DNA of 33,572 nt from Lachnospiraceae bacterium (GCA_024698715.1 JAILRA010000064.1:1-33572), one strand, 5' to 3'; shown: positions 15,563-24,578, numbered from the stretch's first letter. Notes: a model not told the origin generated them from the sequence alone. Numbers and translations are program-made.

Positions 15563-17872
15563 CTAATCATTTTCCGTTTTATTTAAGGACATTATTCCGT
15601 AGAAGGCCTGTCCCAAAGCTATTCCTCCGTCATTCGGAGGGATAAGGCTGTGATGCAATACATTTAATCCTCTTGATATCAGTCCGTTTTTAGTAAGTTT
15701 CAAAAGCAGGATATTCTGATATACACCGCCGCTTAAAGCTATTGTTTTGATCCCTGTATTTTCGGATTGAAGAAAGCATTCTTCGATGATCATTTCGGCA
15801 AGTATCTTATGAAAAGCATATGCAAGCATGTCTTTGTTTCTGCCGTTCAGAAATTCTTTTGCTATGGCAACGACCAGTTCGTTCGTATTAAGTCTGTTTT
15901 CAGAGAGAAGATTAAAATTATGTAAACTAAAATCCTTTAAAGAAAGATCGTTATCCGATTTCTCGTATCTTTGTGCCGCAAACATCAGTGAAACTGATGA
16001 TTCTCCTTCAAATGTGGAAGATTTTCTGATGCCGAGGATTGCACTTACGGCATCAAACAGCCTGCCGGCGCTGGTTGACATAACACTGTTTATATTGGCT
16101 TTTGCCATTTTATCAAGCATATCATATTCTATATCGGAACAGATATTAAGTTTTCTGCAAATATCCTTACCGTCTGACGAGTTATCTCTCAGTATTGAAG
16201 CTGCGATACGCCAGCCTTCCCTCGAAGATGCGTCTCCGCCAGACTGTACAAAGGGCGTTATCGATGAAAGTCTTTCAAAATCGTATGGATCACATTTAAG
16301 GATTTCTCCGCCCCAGATCGTTTTATCGGTTCCGTATCCGGTTCCGTCGAAAGAAACACCGATACATTCATCCGTATAATTGTTTTCTGCCATACATGAG
16401 AGGATATGAGCATAGTGATGCTGTATTTTAATTACCGGAAGTCCCAGAGATTCGGCAACTTCGGTTGTGTGATATAAAGGATGCATATCACAGACGACCA
16501 GTGTCGGATCGGCTTCCAGAAGATTTTTCATTCTGTCGATCGATGCATTCAGAGCATTGACCGAGCGAAGATCTTCCATGTCTCCGATATAAGCTGAAGG
16601 ATACAAAAGTGAATCCTTGGCTATGCAAAAAGTATTTTTAAGTTCACCGCCTATACCGAGTACGCAGCCTTTGGCATTTCCCGGCATAAATGTCGGAAGG
16701 GGAGCAAAACCTCTGGATCTTCTTATCATATAAGGCTTGCCCTCGAAAAAATCGGTAACCGTATCGTCGCACCTTAACCGTATGGTTCTGTTGTTTGAAA
16801 GGATCAGGTCGGTAAAAGATGATATTTCACTTAAAGCATCTTCATCGGTTCTGCATATGGGAGCACCCGATGCGTTTGCCGATGTCATGACCAGAGCATC
16901 GGGCATATTGAGACCGTCATTGTAATCGAATAAGAGCAACTGGATCGGAGCATACGGAAGCATGACACCCAGAGTCGGATTATCCGGAGCGAGAGAGGGT
17001 GCAAGATCACAGTTTTCCTTTTTGTTTAAAAGTATGATCGGTTTCTGATGTCCGGTCAGGTATTCTTCTTTGATCTCGTCGGTTTCACAGTACTTTTTAA
17101 CGGTATCAAGATTTCGCATCATTATCGCGAAAGGTTTCATCGGTCTGTTTTTTAAGATACGAAGTCTTTGGACGGCGGATTCGTTTGTTGCATCACATGC
17201 GAGATGAAAGCCTCCGATACCTTTTACTGCAACGATCTTTCCTTCGATCAGGGCTTTTCTTGCCGAGATTATCGCCGAACGGCCTTTCAGACTGTTGTCG
17301 TCAGGATCATTGGGATTAATTATGTAAACCTCCGGACCGCATTTATTGCAGCAAACGGGCTGTGCATCAAAGCGTCTTGATGAAGGAGAGGTATATTCTT
17401 TTGAACAGTCTTCACACATTTCGAACTCGCCCATACTCGTTCGTATCCGGTCGTAGGGCATGGAATCAAGAATTGTAAGCCTCGGACCGCAGTTGGTGCA
17501 GTTGATGAACGGGTGAAGAAAACGTCTGTCGGATTCATCAAAGAGCTCTTTTTTACATTCTTCGCAGATTGCTATATCGGGTGATACAAAAATTTCTCCG
17601 ATGTCTTTTTCGCTTTCGATTATTTCAAAACCGGAATACTCTTTTTCATCGACATATTTACTTATTGTTTCAAGTATTACGGATCGTTTCGGTGCATTGT
17701 GATTCAGTGCATCCATCAGTGGTCTGATATCGCCCTGAGCATGGATCTCGACATACGAACCTTTATTGGAAACATTGCCTTTTATATTGTTTTCCAGACA
17801 GGTACGGCTGACAAAAGGTCTGAAACCGACACCCTGAACAATTCCGTATACACGTATGACACATGTATTCAA
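15563..17872 (-). CDS. hypF: HypF carbamoyltransferase
   Basis: A 769-residue full-length HypF. Domains in order are acylphosphatase-like (about 1-90, VQGVGFRPFV), two zinc-finger motifs with CEEC/CTNC and CEDC/CNKC (about 105-190), a YrdC-like domain (about 205-380), and a Kae1-like carbamoyltransferase domain (about 400-760, with HHYAH, SFDGTGYG and SGGVYQN). It converts carbamoyl phosphate and ATP to carbamoyl-adenylate and passes the carbamoyl group to HypE. The start is TTG at 17872: GAGG lies 8 bases upstream, and the acylphosphatase fold begins 4 residues in, so a later Met would cut it. It follows the nitrogenase-like gene by 14 bases, which places the hyp genes in the same transcript. 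Confidence 0.97.
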   Translation of the reverse strand: MNTCVIRVYGIVQGVGFRPFVSRTCLENNIKGNVSNKGSYVEIHAQGDIRPLMDALNHNAPKRSVILETISKYVDEKEYSGFEIIESEKDIGEIFVSPDIAICEECKKELFDESDRRFLHPFINCTNCGPRLTILDSMPYDRIRTSMGEFEMCEDCSKEYTSPSSRRFDAQPVCCNKCGPEVYIINPNDPDDNSLKGRSAIISARKALIEGKIVAVKGIGGFHLACDATNESAVQRLRILKNRPMKPFAIMMRNLDTVKKYCETDEIKEEYLTGHQKPIILLNKKENCDLAPSLAPDNPTLGVMLPYAPIQLLLFDYNDGLNMPDALVMTSANASGAPICRTDEDALSEISSFTDLILSNNRTIRLRCDDTVTDFFEGKPYMIRRSRGFAPLPTFMPGNAKGCVLGIGGELKNTFCIAKDSLLYPSAYIGDMEDLRSVNALNASIDRMKNLLEADPTLVVCDMHPLYHTTEVAESLGLPVIKIQHHYAHILSCMAENNYTDECIGVSFDGTGYGTDKTIWGGEILKCDPYDFERLSSITPFVQSGGDASSREGWRIAASILRDNSSDGKDICRKLNICSDIEYDMLDKMAKANINSVMSTSAGRLFDAVSAILGIRKSSTFEGESSVSLMFAAQRYEKSDNDLSLKDFSLHNFNLLSENRLNTNELVVAIAKEFLNGRNKDMLAYAFHKILAEMIIEECFLQSENTGIKTIALSGGVYQNILLLKLTKNGLISRGLNVLHHSLIPPNDGGIALGQAFYGIMSLNKTEND

Positions 17873-17886
17873 AATAAATACCTCGC

Positions 17887-18933
17887 TTAAAGAAGATCTG
17901 ATATCCTTCCCGAAACGGCAAATTCGGGAAAATCAATAAAAGTACCGCTGAATCCGGCATCACGACAGAGTTTTTCGGCATCGCTGTCGGCGATTATCAC
18001 ATCGTAATTGCGGTCGGATATAAGTGAAGTCAGATCGTCTTCACCCTTTAATGCTGCATCATTTTCAAGAGCATATTCGTTTTTAAATGTAAACCAAGTC
18101 GCGCAGTCTGTATTGGGTCTGCCGATCTTTTTACGCAGCTCATTGGCACGCAACTGCGACTGTATAATAAGGATCCTGCAATCTTTCTCATAAGGGACGG
18201 TTGACATAATTTTATCAGGAATAAAAGGATAGGCGATCTCATAAGGAGTCCCGAATCTTTCCTTTAAATATTCGGCTGCTTTAACTCCCGAAACGGAAAC
18301 TGCGATATTTTTTTCGCAGGATGATGCTTTTTTAACTTCATCCAGATCTGTTCCCATGGAATAGATAACAGTATTATGTAAACCACAATCCGACAGGTAT
18401 TTTTTCAGGATCTTCGAATCGGTAAAACCTGTTTCAAGCGGAGTAGCTCCGATTATTCCTGTCTTTCCCTTTTCAACTTCGAAGGTTTCTGACGCGAATG
18501 TCTCGAACAGACGAAACCATGCTTTTTCTTCACCTTTGTCATAAAGATTTGTTCCCGTACTGTCGATTGCGATACAGGGAATTCCAAGTTTCTTTGTGCA
18601 CATCCGCTCCAGGGATTTAAGATCCGTAGCGATCACCGCGGGAACGGGAGTGGAGACGATGAGTGCGAAGTTTCCGCCCAGCTGTTCATATGCATACGAG
18701 AGTTTTTCGATGAGTTTGTCATCTCGGCCCATTACGGCATCCATATCGCGAAGACCTGCACTGAAAATAGCGCTTTTTTTGTCAAACCATCTCGGTTCGT
18801 CAAATCCGCAGATATTACCCGCACATCCGCCGGCATCACATATTACGATAAGTCCGCCCAGTTCATAAAAGACACTGCATGCTCCCGACTGATCGGGGGC
18901 GAAGGGTGACATATATTTTAAAAATTTTTTCAT
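17887..18933 (-). CDS. Nitrogenase component 1-like protein, cassette 2, short subunit
   Basis: A 348-residue member of the NifD/NifK/BchN/CfbD superfamily. It is closely related in its N-terminus to the cassette-1 protein at 21141-22301, sharing SG.CS..YE.GG, GC and DEPRW.DKKS. Cys19 and Cys37 match the first two P-cluster cysteine positions of NifK. At the third position the sequence reads VSTPVPAV, so that cysteine is lost. Cys32 and Cys42 are extra nearby thiols. I chose the ATG at 18933, since a start further upstream would overlap the preceding gene. It follows that gene by 19 bases and precedes hypF by 14. It likely forms a heteromeric catalytic component with the gene at 18953-20242. 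Its substrate is unknown. Confidence 0.85.
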   Translation of the reverse strand: MKKFLKYMSPFAPDQSGACSVFYELGGLIVICDAGGCAGNICGFDEPRWFDKKSAIFSAGLRDMDAVMGRDDKLIEKLSYAYEQLGGNFALIVSTPVPAVIATDLKSLERMCTKKLGIPCIAIDSTGTNLYDKGEEKAWFRLFETFASETFEVEKGKTGIIGATPLETGFTDSKILKKYLSDCGLHNTVIYSMGTDLDEVKKASSCEKNIAVSVSGVKAAEYLKERFGTPYEIAYPFIPDKIMSTVPYEKDCRILIIQSQLRANELRKKIGRPNTDCATWFTFKNEYALENDAALKGEDDLTSLISDRNYDVIIADSDAEKLCRDAGFSGTFIDFPEFAVSGRISDLL

Positions 18934-18952
18934 AATCCATACCGTTTCAAAA

Positions 18953-20242
18953 TTAATTTGTTTTAGGATCGAGTACCGCATCCAGCCTGTTAAACAATGT
19001 GCATACCGCATCATAACCGAAAGGCTCTACGTCCTCACACCATTCGATCCCGGGTTTGTCATTGAAATAATACAGGCAGTCGGAACCTATATAGCAGTCG
19101 ATATCGTCAGGTTCATAATTGAGCATTGTAGGTGAGAGATTGGAGTAAATTTTGGTATCGGGACTTAATTTTGCCAATGCTTTTAAGAAGCTGTAGTTAA
19201 GTTCGCCGATAGTTGCGAATACGCTTTTTACTTCAAACCCTTCTTTTACGAGCATCAGTGCAAGCTCTATTGCATCCGCATTTAAGATCTCACCGACTGC
19301 AAATCTTAGTTTTCCGTGTTTCTCCCTGAAATCGGAGATACATTTTACCGTGTTTTCGTAAAGCACCGAATCATCAAAATCGACACCGATGGCATCTTTT
19401 AACAGCATGTACTGATTGTGGATCTTATCGGGCTGATAGAGACGAAGCATTTCAATAAAAGGAATGCCGAGACGCTTTTGCATATCAAGAGCAGCATGCC
19501 TTGCTTCTGGATTCAGTACCAGATTGAAATTCGCTTTCGAAAGTTCTTTGTATTCTTCAAAAGAACTGCATCTTGCAAGTTCACGTATGTTTTTGATTCC
19601 CGAATCATGTAAAAGATCGAATATCTCGCTCGAAGATGAGATCGGCGAAAAAAATCCGAGAATGTTCATATCTTTGTTTTCACGCTTTTGTTTCTCCAGA
19701 AGAGTGTATACGGATGTTCTGACATATGCCATCGGAGAAAGTCTCTTTTCACGAGTCAATGCGTACATATAACAGGCTACGCATGGGATCGAAGTTTCTT
19801 CGGTGACTTTTTTGCATATTCTTTCCATATCCGTTCCAAGAAGCGCATCCACGCAGGTGATGCATATCATAACTGCGGACGGTCTTTTTTCAAGGAAATC
19901 GAGCATTTCCCTAACTGCATCCGTTATTTTCATAAGATGCCTTCCCGTTACTATATCGGTATCGTCCAGAAGCTGAAAAAAGAATTTGTCTTTGTATTCC
20001 GGAGAGCTTTTAAAAAGCGAAGTGTTTCTTCCGCAACATCCCGGAGAAACAAGTAACATTACGGATCCCGGAACCGCGAGACCGGCTCTTTTAACTCCGT
20101 ATCCCTTTGCACCGGGCGAATTAAAAGAAAGAGTCGCGGGAGATGAGTATATCAGATGTTTCGACGAAACAAGTTCTGAAGGAAGTGCATCAAATCCGGT
20201 TTCTACGATTTCTTTTGCTGTTTTATAAAATGCTTTCTGCAT
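18953..20242 (-). CDS. Nitrogenase component 1-like protein, cassette 2, long subunit
   Basis: A 429-residue NifD/K-superfamily protein. Cys69 and Cys70 in VSPGCCGRN occupy the second cluster-cysteine position, and Cys130 in ICITCVDALLGTD matches the third. No cysteine stands at the first position. The rest shows the repeated Rossmann-like pattern of the family, including a LNPEARHAALDMQKRLGIPF segment. The ATG at 20242 was preferred over a TTG at 20272 because a GCGAG-type site precedes it. With its partner's Cys19/Cys37 there are about four well-placed ligands, enough for one interfacial [4Fe-4S], as in BchN-BchB-type enzymes. The gene lies 78 bases after the cassette-2 NifH. The counterparts of the NifD cofactor ligands Cys275/His442 could not be placed. 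Confidence 0.85.
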   Translation of the reverse strand: MQKAFYKTAKEIVETGFDALPSELVSSKHLIYSSPATLSFNSPGAKGYGVKRAGLAVPGSVMLLVSPGCCGRNTSLFKSSPEYKDKFFFQLLDDTDIVTGRHLMKITDAVREMLDFLEKRPSAVMICITCVDALLGTDMERICKKVTEETSIPCVACYMYALTREKRLSPMAYVRTSVYTLLEKQKRENKDMNILGFFSPISSSSEIFDLLHDSGIKNIRELARCSSFEEYKELSKANFNLVLNPEARHAALDMQKRLGIPFIEMLRLYQPDKIHNQYMLLKDAIGVDFDDSVLYENTVKCISDFREKHGKLRFAVGEILNADAIELALMLVKEGFEVKSVFATIGELNYSFLKALAKLSPDTKIYSNLSPTMLNYEPDDIDCYIGSDCLYYFNDKPGIEWCEDVEPFGYDAVCTLFNRLDAVLDPKTN

Positions 20243-20320
20243 GGTATTTCTCGCTTTAATAATATAATTCAAGTGTTACTGGATTAATCGATCGTAAAAC
20301 GCTTTTATGAAAAACCGATC

Positions 20321-21088
20321 TTACATGTTTTCTTTTTCGTCTTCTTCTATGAGCATTTTGGCAAGATCAAGAAAACAACGGCTGACTTCAAGAGTGGGGT
20401 CGCCTTCTATAACGGTTTTTCCTTCATCTTCAAATCGGATGATATCATCACTTCGAGGAATATCCGCAATGATCGGAAGAGAGCGTGAGGAAGCAAATTC
20501 ACGTACCTTTTCCTCTTCGTTTAAAACATTTCTTCTGTTTAAAACGATACCGCGGACTTTTGCGTAACTTCTTTCCTTGAAGTTTTCAACGGCGCTGTTA
20601 ATGTTTCCGGCGGCGTATAATGCCATTTTTTCACCCGAGGTCACAATGATTACTTTACTCGCAAGTCCTTCACGGATGGGAGCGGCAAATCCCCCGCAGA
20701 CAACATCGCCGAGGACATCATAAAGCACTGCGTCAGGTTTGAATTTTTCAAAAAGTTCCAGTTCCTCGAGAAGCGAGAAAGTGGTGATTATCCCTCTTCC
20801 CGCACATCCGAGACCGGGTGTCGGACCGCCAGTTTCAATACAAAGGATCCCTTTGTAACCGATCTTGGATATTTCTTCAAGTGATTCGGGTTCTTTATCG
20901 TAATCCCGCATATAATTCATGACGGGAAAAACGGGATTTCCCGAAAGAAGATTGGAAGTCGAATCCGCTTTGGGATCGCATCCTATCTGTATAACTCTTT
21001 TTCCCATATATGCCAGTGCGGCTGCCAAATTGGAGGTTACCGTGGATTTCCCGATACCGCCTTTTCCGTAAATTGCGATCTTAATCAT
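20321..21088 (-). CDS. NifH-like ATP-dependent iron protein, cassette 2
   Basis: A 255-residue NifH/BchL/CfbC-family ATPase. It has a P-loop at 8-16 (GKGGIGKS), a switch motif with DPKADST, the two cluster cysteines Cys95 (GLGCAGRG) and Cys131 (DVVCGGF), and Arg98, the position ADP-ribosylated in NifH. As a homodimer it should hold one [4Fe-4S] and deliver electrons with ATP hydrolysis to a component 1. AAAGGA precedes the ATG. It is similar to but distinct from the cassette-1 NifH (249 residues), differing most at 46-80 and in the C-terminus. It lies 52 bases after the cassette-1 short subunit. Confidence 0.93.
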   Translation of the reverse strand: MIKIAIYGKGGIGKSTVTSNLAAALAYMGKRVIQIGCDPKADSTSNLLSGNPVFPVMNYMRDYDKEPESLEEISKIGYKGILCIETGGPTPGLGCAGRGIITTFSLLEELELFEKFKPDAVLYDVLGDVVCGGFAAPIREGLASKVIIVTSGEKMALYAAGNINSAVENFKERSYAKVRGIVLNRRNVLNEEEKVREFASSRSLPIIADIPRSDDIIRFEDEGKTVIEGDPTLEVSRCFLDLAKMLIEEDEKENM

Positions 21089-21140
21089 TTTTATTTCCTT
21101 TAAAATTTTGTAAATATATTTTTTCTTTTATGAATTGTTC

Positions 21141-22301
21141 TTATAAAAAATCCAAATCCGTATAGATCAGATTCGGTGCGGATTTTGTAAAACATCTTCC
21201 CGAAAAAGCTTCGTGAGGAAGAGGAATAAAATCAGCATCGTGAACTATGGGTTTAAATAAAGGGTCTCCCAAAACAGTTTTGAATTTTCTTAATTCATCT
21301 TCGAGAATCTTTTCGTCATCACAGGAAAGATCGAAAGGTTTTAAAATATCAAGATCACCTTCGCCTACCGTTTCGAGTACACATGCTTTAATACCTTTAT
21401 CAAGCAAAAGAGCGGATGCGAGCGAAGCACTTTGGATGCTTTCGCCGAGAATGGCGGTATCGCCTTCACATCTTAAATCTTTTGTTGAGTCAATATTTGT
21501 TTTGGTTGAAAAACTTTCTTTAATATAATCCCCAATCCTAAAGGAAAACTCTTTTCCATAAGGAACACCTTTAACATACGGAATTGAGAATTCATCGTAT
21601 AGATGATCCGCCAGCGAAACTCCGACTGAGGAAACCACCAGGTTAACATCGGCATCGGAAAGATTGACGATATCTTCAAGACAGGTATTTACACCGACAC
21701 ATGAATTAAGTTCAAAACCCGAATCATTTATGAATTCCAACAGAGAATCATAAGAGGATCTTAAAGGAAAATCCAGGGGTGTGATCCCGAGTATGTTGAT
21801 CTTTAATCTGTCCGTTTTATCGGACATATTAAGACTTGCGTTTATGTCGGGATTTTCTTTTGTGAAATGTTTTGATATTTCAACAAATGCATTTGCCGCA
21901 CCTGAAATATACGAACTCATTCCGTTTGTTTTGACACTGAAAGATGGTATTCCGGTCTCGCTTTCAACTGCAAAGGCAATAGCATCGAGATCCGTTCCTA
22001 TCATTGCCGGAAGAGGAGAAGCGCAAAGGGCGATAAATGCAGGTTTTAATTCATTGGCTGCAATGATCAGATCGTCAATGAATTTATCATCGTTTCCCAT
22101 TACCGCATCTTTTTCCGTGATCCCGGAAATGAACATCATGCTTTTTTTATCGTACCAGCGGGGTTCATCGTGGGTGGTGTAAGTGGAATTGCATCCCGAG
22201 GCATCATGAATAACGGTCATTCCGCCGTATTCATAAAGAGCCGAGCATACACCCGATGTATCTGCCGCATATATTGATATTATTCTTGCTGTCTGATTCA
22301 T
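21141..22301 (-). CDS. Nitrogenase component 1-like protein, cassette 1, short subunit
   Basis: A 386-residue NifK-like superfamily member. It keeps all three cysteines in P-cluster-like positions: Cys19 (SGVCSALYEYGG), Cys37 (DASGCNS) and Cys93 (ALCASPLPAMIGTD). Two segments are strikingly NifK-like: DEPRWYDKKS after the second Cys and GITEKDAVMGNDDKFIDDL between the second and third. Compared with NifK (about 520 residues) it is short, lacking N-terminal and C-terminal extensions. It begins 15 bases after the gene at 22317-23663, its presumed partner. It is not a NifE/N scaffold by obvious motif, and no nif assembly genes are nearby. Confidence 0.87.
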   Translation of the reverse strand: MNQTARIISIYAADTSGVCSALYEYGGMTVIHDASGCNSTYTTHDEPRWYDKKSMMFISGITEKDAVMGNDDKFIDDLIIAANELKPAFIALCASPLPAMIGTDLDAIAFAVESETGIPSFSVKTNGMSSYISGAANAFVEISKHFTKENPDINASLNMSDKTDRLKINILGITPLDFPLRSSYDSLLEFINDSGFELNSCVGVNTCLEDIVNLSDADVNLVVSSVGVSLADHLYDEFSIPYVKGVPYGKEFSFRIGDYIKESFSTKTNIDSTKDLRCEGDTAILGESIQSASLASALLLDKGIKACVLETVGEGDLDILKPFDLSCDDEKILEDELRKFKTVLGDPLFKPIVHDADFIPLPHEAFSGRCFTKSAPNLIYTDLDFL

Positions 22302-22316
22302 AAATAAATCTCTTTC

Positions 22317-23663
22317 TTAAAGACAACTTTCACATCCGAGTCCTTTGTGGGATATGGTAAGTTTTAAATCTTTGGGGTTATTGAAAGCATCGATCATTAG
22401 TTGACATAATTTTTCTATGCCGTCAAATCCGTAAAGTCCGCCGCCTTCAATGATATTTACGAAATTCCTGGTTTGACAAAAATAAGCTGCTTTCTGTCCG
22501 ATACATATGAAATCGGATTCTGAACCGGTTATTTCATCCGAAGCGAAAAGCATTGTCGGGTCCATGGAAGGATAGATCTCCAGGTTGGGAATTAGTTTAC
22601 ATAAAACAATAAAATCGGATTTTTCCTTAGCCGAAAATGCATCGGTATAAATCCTTTTAACATTGAATCCGTTTTCGGTTAACAGTTTTGCAAGTCCCAG
22701 CGGTCTGGGCGTGGCAGAAGAGTCAATAGCGATCGGTCTGCCACCGATAATATTTTTTGCATCTTTTATAGCCTTTAGCGCATTTGATCTTGTGACGGCT
22801 GTGGTTTCTTTAACAGATTTTTCATCAAGTCCTATAGCATTTGAAAAAGAATTTAGGTTTGAAATGATCTCTTCTTCGTCATAACTTAAGTCTATTGCCA
22901 GATGTTCTATACCGAGTCTTGATGTAAGATCCCTAGCGGCATAACCGACTACGGGAAGATAGGAGATAAGCAATGATGCTTTTCCGAGCGAAAGATAATC
23001 CTCATAGGATCTGCATTCGGTTATTTCCCACATTTTCATGCCGGCTTTTTCAAGCAGGGTATATATTTCACTGCTTTTTGCAGTTTCCCTGTCGCATCCG
23101 ATCAAACCTATAAGGTTCTTGTCGACTGCCTGTTTCCTGACTGGAGAGTAAAGGCTCTTTTTCATCATTACATCGGGTTCAAAAGACTTTCTCATGGTCG
23201 GAGTCATGTAACAGTCAACCCAGTCGATATCAGGGTAGCGTTCTTCGAGTTCCTTTGAAATGACTTTAAAATCGCAGCCCTCGAAAAGATGCATACAGCT
23301 TAGATAAACGAGTACGCATTTGGGATGTTTTTCCATTTCATCCACAATGTGAGAGCAGCCTTCAACGACACGGGATTCCATTTCGCCGTTCCACATATCT
23401 TTTTCCCGAAGAGCAACCCACGACATATTTTCCATTCTGTTCATTTCGGCAGCCGTAAGTATCACACCGCGAAGACATCCCTGCGCGCAGACGTAGATCT
23501 GATGTGCTTCGGGAATGAGCATGCCTGTATGGACGATATTCCAAACTCCTCTTGCGGGAGGATTGTAGTGGAGACCGTCATGGAAAGGATTGTTAAAATC
23601 GATTTCGGAGATCTTTATCCCTTCGGGTATTTTATTTTCGTTTAAAGATATTTGTTTTAACAT
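22317..23663 (-). CDS. Nitrogenase component 1-like protein, cassette 1, long subunit
   Basis: A 448-residue NifD/K-superfamily protein. The N-terminal half has Cys59 and Cys63 in YVCAQGCLRG (second cluster position) and Cys123 in YLSCMHLFEGCD (third position). The first position carries PPARG instead of Cys. Further cysteines are at 103, 116 and 130. The C-terminus ends GCESCL, an unusual CxxC tail. It is only distantly like its cassette-2 counterpart. It starts after a 165-base gap holding three 25-bp tandem repeats and a TATAAT, so it may have its own promoter in addition to read-through from the upstream NifH. Substrate unknown. Confidence 0.86.
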   Translation of the reverse strand: MLKQISLNENKIPEGIKISEIDFNNPFHDGLHYNPPARGVWNIVHTGMLIPEAHQIYVCAQGCLRGVILTAAEMNRMENMSWVALREKDMWNGEMESRVVEGCSHIVDEMEKHPKCVLVYLSCMHLFEGCDFKVISKELEERYPDIDWVDCYMTPTMRKSFEPDVMMKKSLYSPVRKQAVDKNLIGLIGCDRETAKSSEIYTLLEKAGMKMWEITECRSYEDYLSLGKASLLISYLPVVGYAARDLTSRLGIEHLAIDLSYDEEEIISNLNSFSNAIGLDEKSVKETTAVTRSNALKAIKDAKNIIGGRPIAIDSSATPRPLGLAKLLTENGFNVKRIYTDAFSAKEKSDFIVLCKLIPNLEIYPSMDPTMLFASDEITGSESDFICIGQKAAYFCQTRNFVNIIEGGGLYGFDGIEKLCQLMIDAFNNPKDLKLTISHKGLGCESCL

Positions 23664-23686
23664 ATGATTCCAATCAATTTATGACA

Positions 23687-23761
23687 GTTAACATAACACA
23701 TAATCTTACCGGTTAACATAACATATTATCTTGCCGGTTGACATAACACATAGTTTTGGCG
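23687..23761. repeat. Three 25-bp tandem direct repeats between nifH-like and component-1 genes
   Basis: Units start at 23687, 23712 and 23737 with no spacers and share a TTAACATAAC core followed by about 8 variable bases and a CCG or GCG end. On the minus strand a TATAAT (complement of 23767-23772) lies about 6 bases upstream of the array. The array would thus be at or just after a transcription start, or in the leader. Iteration at about 2.4 helical turns suggests cooperative binding by a regulator. Confidence 0.85.
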
Positions 23762-23828
23762 GTGGCATTATAAATTCAACAAATTATCAGAAATAATATA
23801 TTTTTAGGTTTACATAAATAATCTGTTA

Positions 23829-24578
23829 TTATTTATAATCATTCAATATTTTTTCAGCCAGTCCGAGCAGTGAAGCGCTAACATCGCTTTCAGGGAAAAG
23901 ATCAACAATTGTTTTTCCTTTGATTTCTGCTTCGGCAAAAAGAGGGCTTCTCGGAATTACAGCAGCAATATCGGTATCGAAATCCTTTGCAAGAGTTTCG
24001 ACATTTGAAAGTTCGTTCTCGACACCCCTGCAGTTTAAGATGATCCCGCCGAGCTTTGCATAATCTCTTTTTTTGAAGTTCTCTACTGCCATTGCAATAT
24101 TCGCGGCTGCGTAAACAGACATCTTTTCGCCCGATGTTACAATATATACCTTGTCGGCAAAGCCTTTTCGCATCGGCATCGTGAAACCTCCGCAGACAAC
24201 ATCGCCGAGGACATCGTAGATCACGACATCGGGTTTGTAAATATCATAGGCTCCTTTGTTTTCCAGAGATTCCAGAGCATTGATAATGCCTCTTCCCGCG
24301 CATCCTAGACCGGGAACCGGTCCACCGGCTTCCACGCAAAGAACTCCGGATTCACTTTCCTTAACCATATCTTCGAGAGTAAAGGGTTTGGAACTTCGTA
24401 CCAGGTCAAGTACGGGAGTGACCTTTTCTTTGGGGCATAAAAGGGAAGTGGAATCTGCCTTGGGATCGCAGCCGATCTGCATTACTTTAAGACCTCTTTT
24501 CGCAAAGGAGGCACTTAAATTGCATGATAAAGTTGATTTTCCGATCCCGCCTTTTCCGTAAATTGCAAATTTGATCAT
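23829..24578 (-). CDS. NifH-like ATP-dependent iron protein, cassette 1
   Basis: A 249-residue NifH/BchL/CfbC-family ATPase. It has a P-loop GKGGIGKS at 8-15, DPKADST at 38-44, cluster Cys93 (GLGCAGRG) and Cys129 (DVVCGGF), and Arg96 at the NifH ADP-ribosylation site. A CGGAG site lies 7 bases before the ATG at 24578. The frame runs further upstream, but across the terminator-like hairpin, so the longer form is not used. It is the first gene of the minus-strand unit that ends at hypE. NifH (about 290 residues) is longer at the C-terminus, so this sits with the shorter nitrogenase-like iron proteins. Its partners are presumably the genes at 22317 and 21141. Confidence 0.93.
   Translation of the reverse strand: MIKFAIYGKGGIGKSTLSCNLSASFAKRGLKVMQIGCDPKADSTSLLCPKEKVTPVLDLVRSSKPFTLEDMVKESESGVLCVEAGGPVPGLGCAGRGIINALESLENKGAYDIYKPDVVIYDVLGDVVCGGFTMPMRKGFADKVYIVTSGEKMSVYAAANIAMAVENFKKRDYAKLGGIILNCRGVENELSNVETLAKDFDTDIAAVIPRSPLFAEAEIKGKTIVDLFPESDVSASLLGLAEKILNDYK

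Noticed and set aside
15828..16379. 183-residue + strand open frame inside hypF
   Set aside because: It is antisense to the conserved Kae1-like domain of HypF and has no features of its own.
23687..23761. CRISPR array
   Set aside because: The three 25-bp units abut directly with no spacers, they are diverged, and no cas gene is in the window.
17887..24578. True nitrogenase (N2 fixation) operon
   Set aside because: Component-1 proteins are much shorter than NifD/K, several cluster cysteines are missing, the FeMo-cofactor ligands could not be placed, and nifB, nifE, nifN and other assembly genes are absent.
17887..24578. Protochlorophyllide reductase (BchLNB) or F430 (CfbCD) genes
   Set aside because: No tetrapyrrole, chlorophyll or nickel-chelatase genes nearby, two different cassettes are present, and the neighbours are hyp genes.
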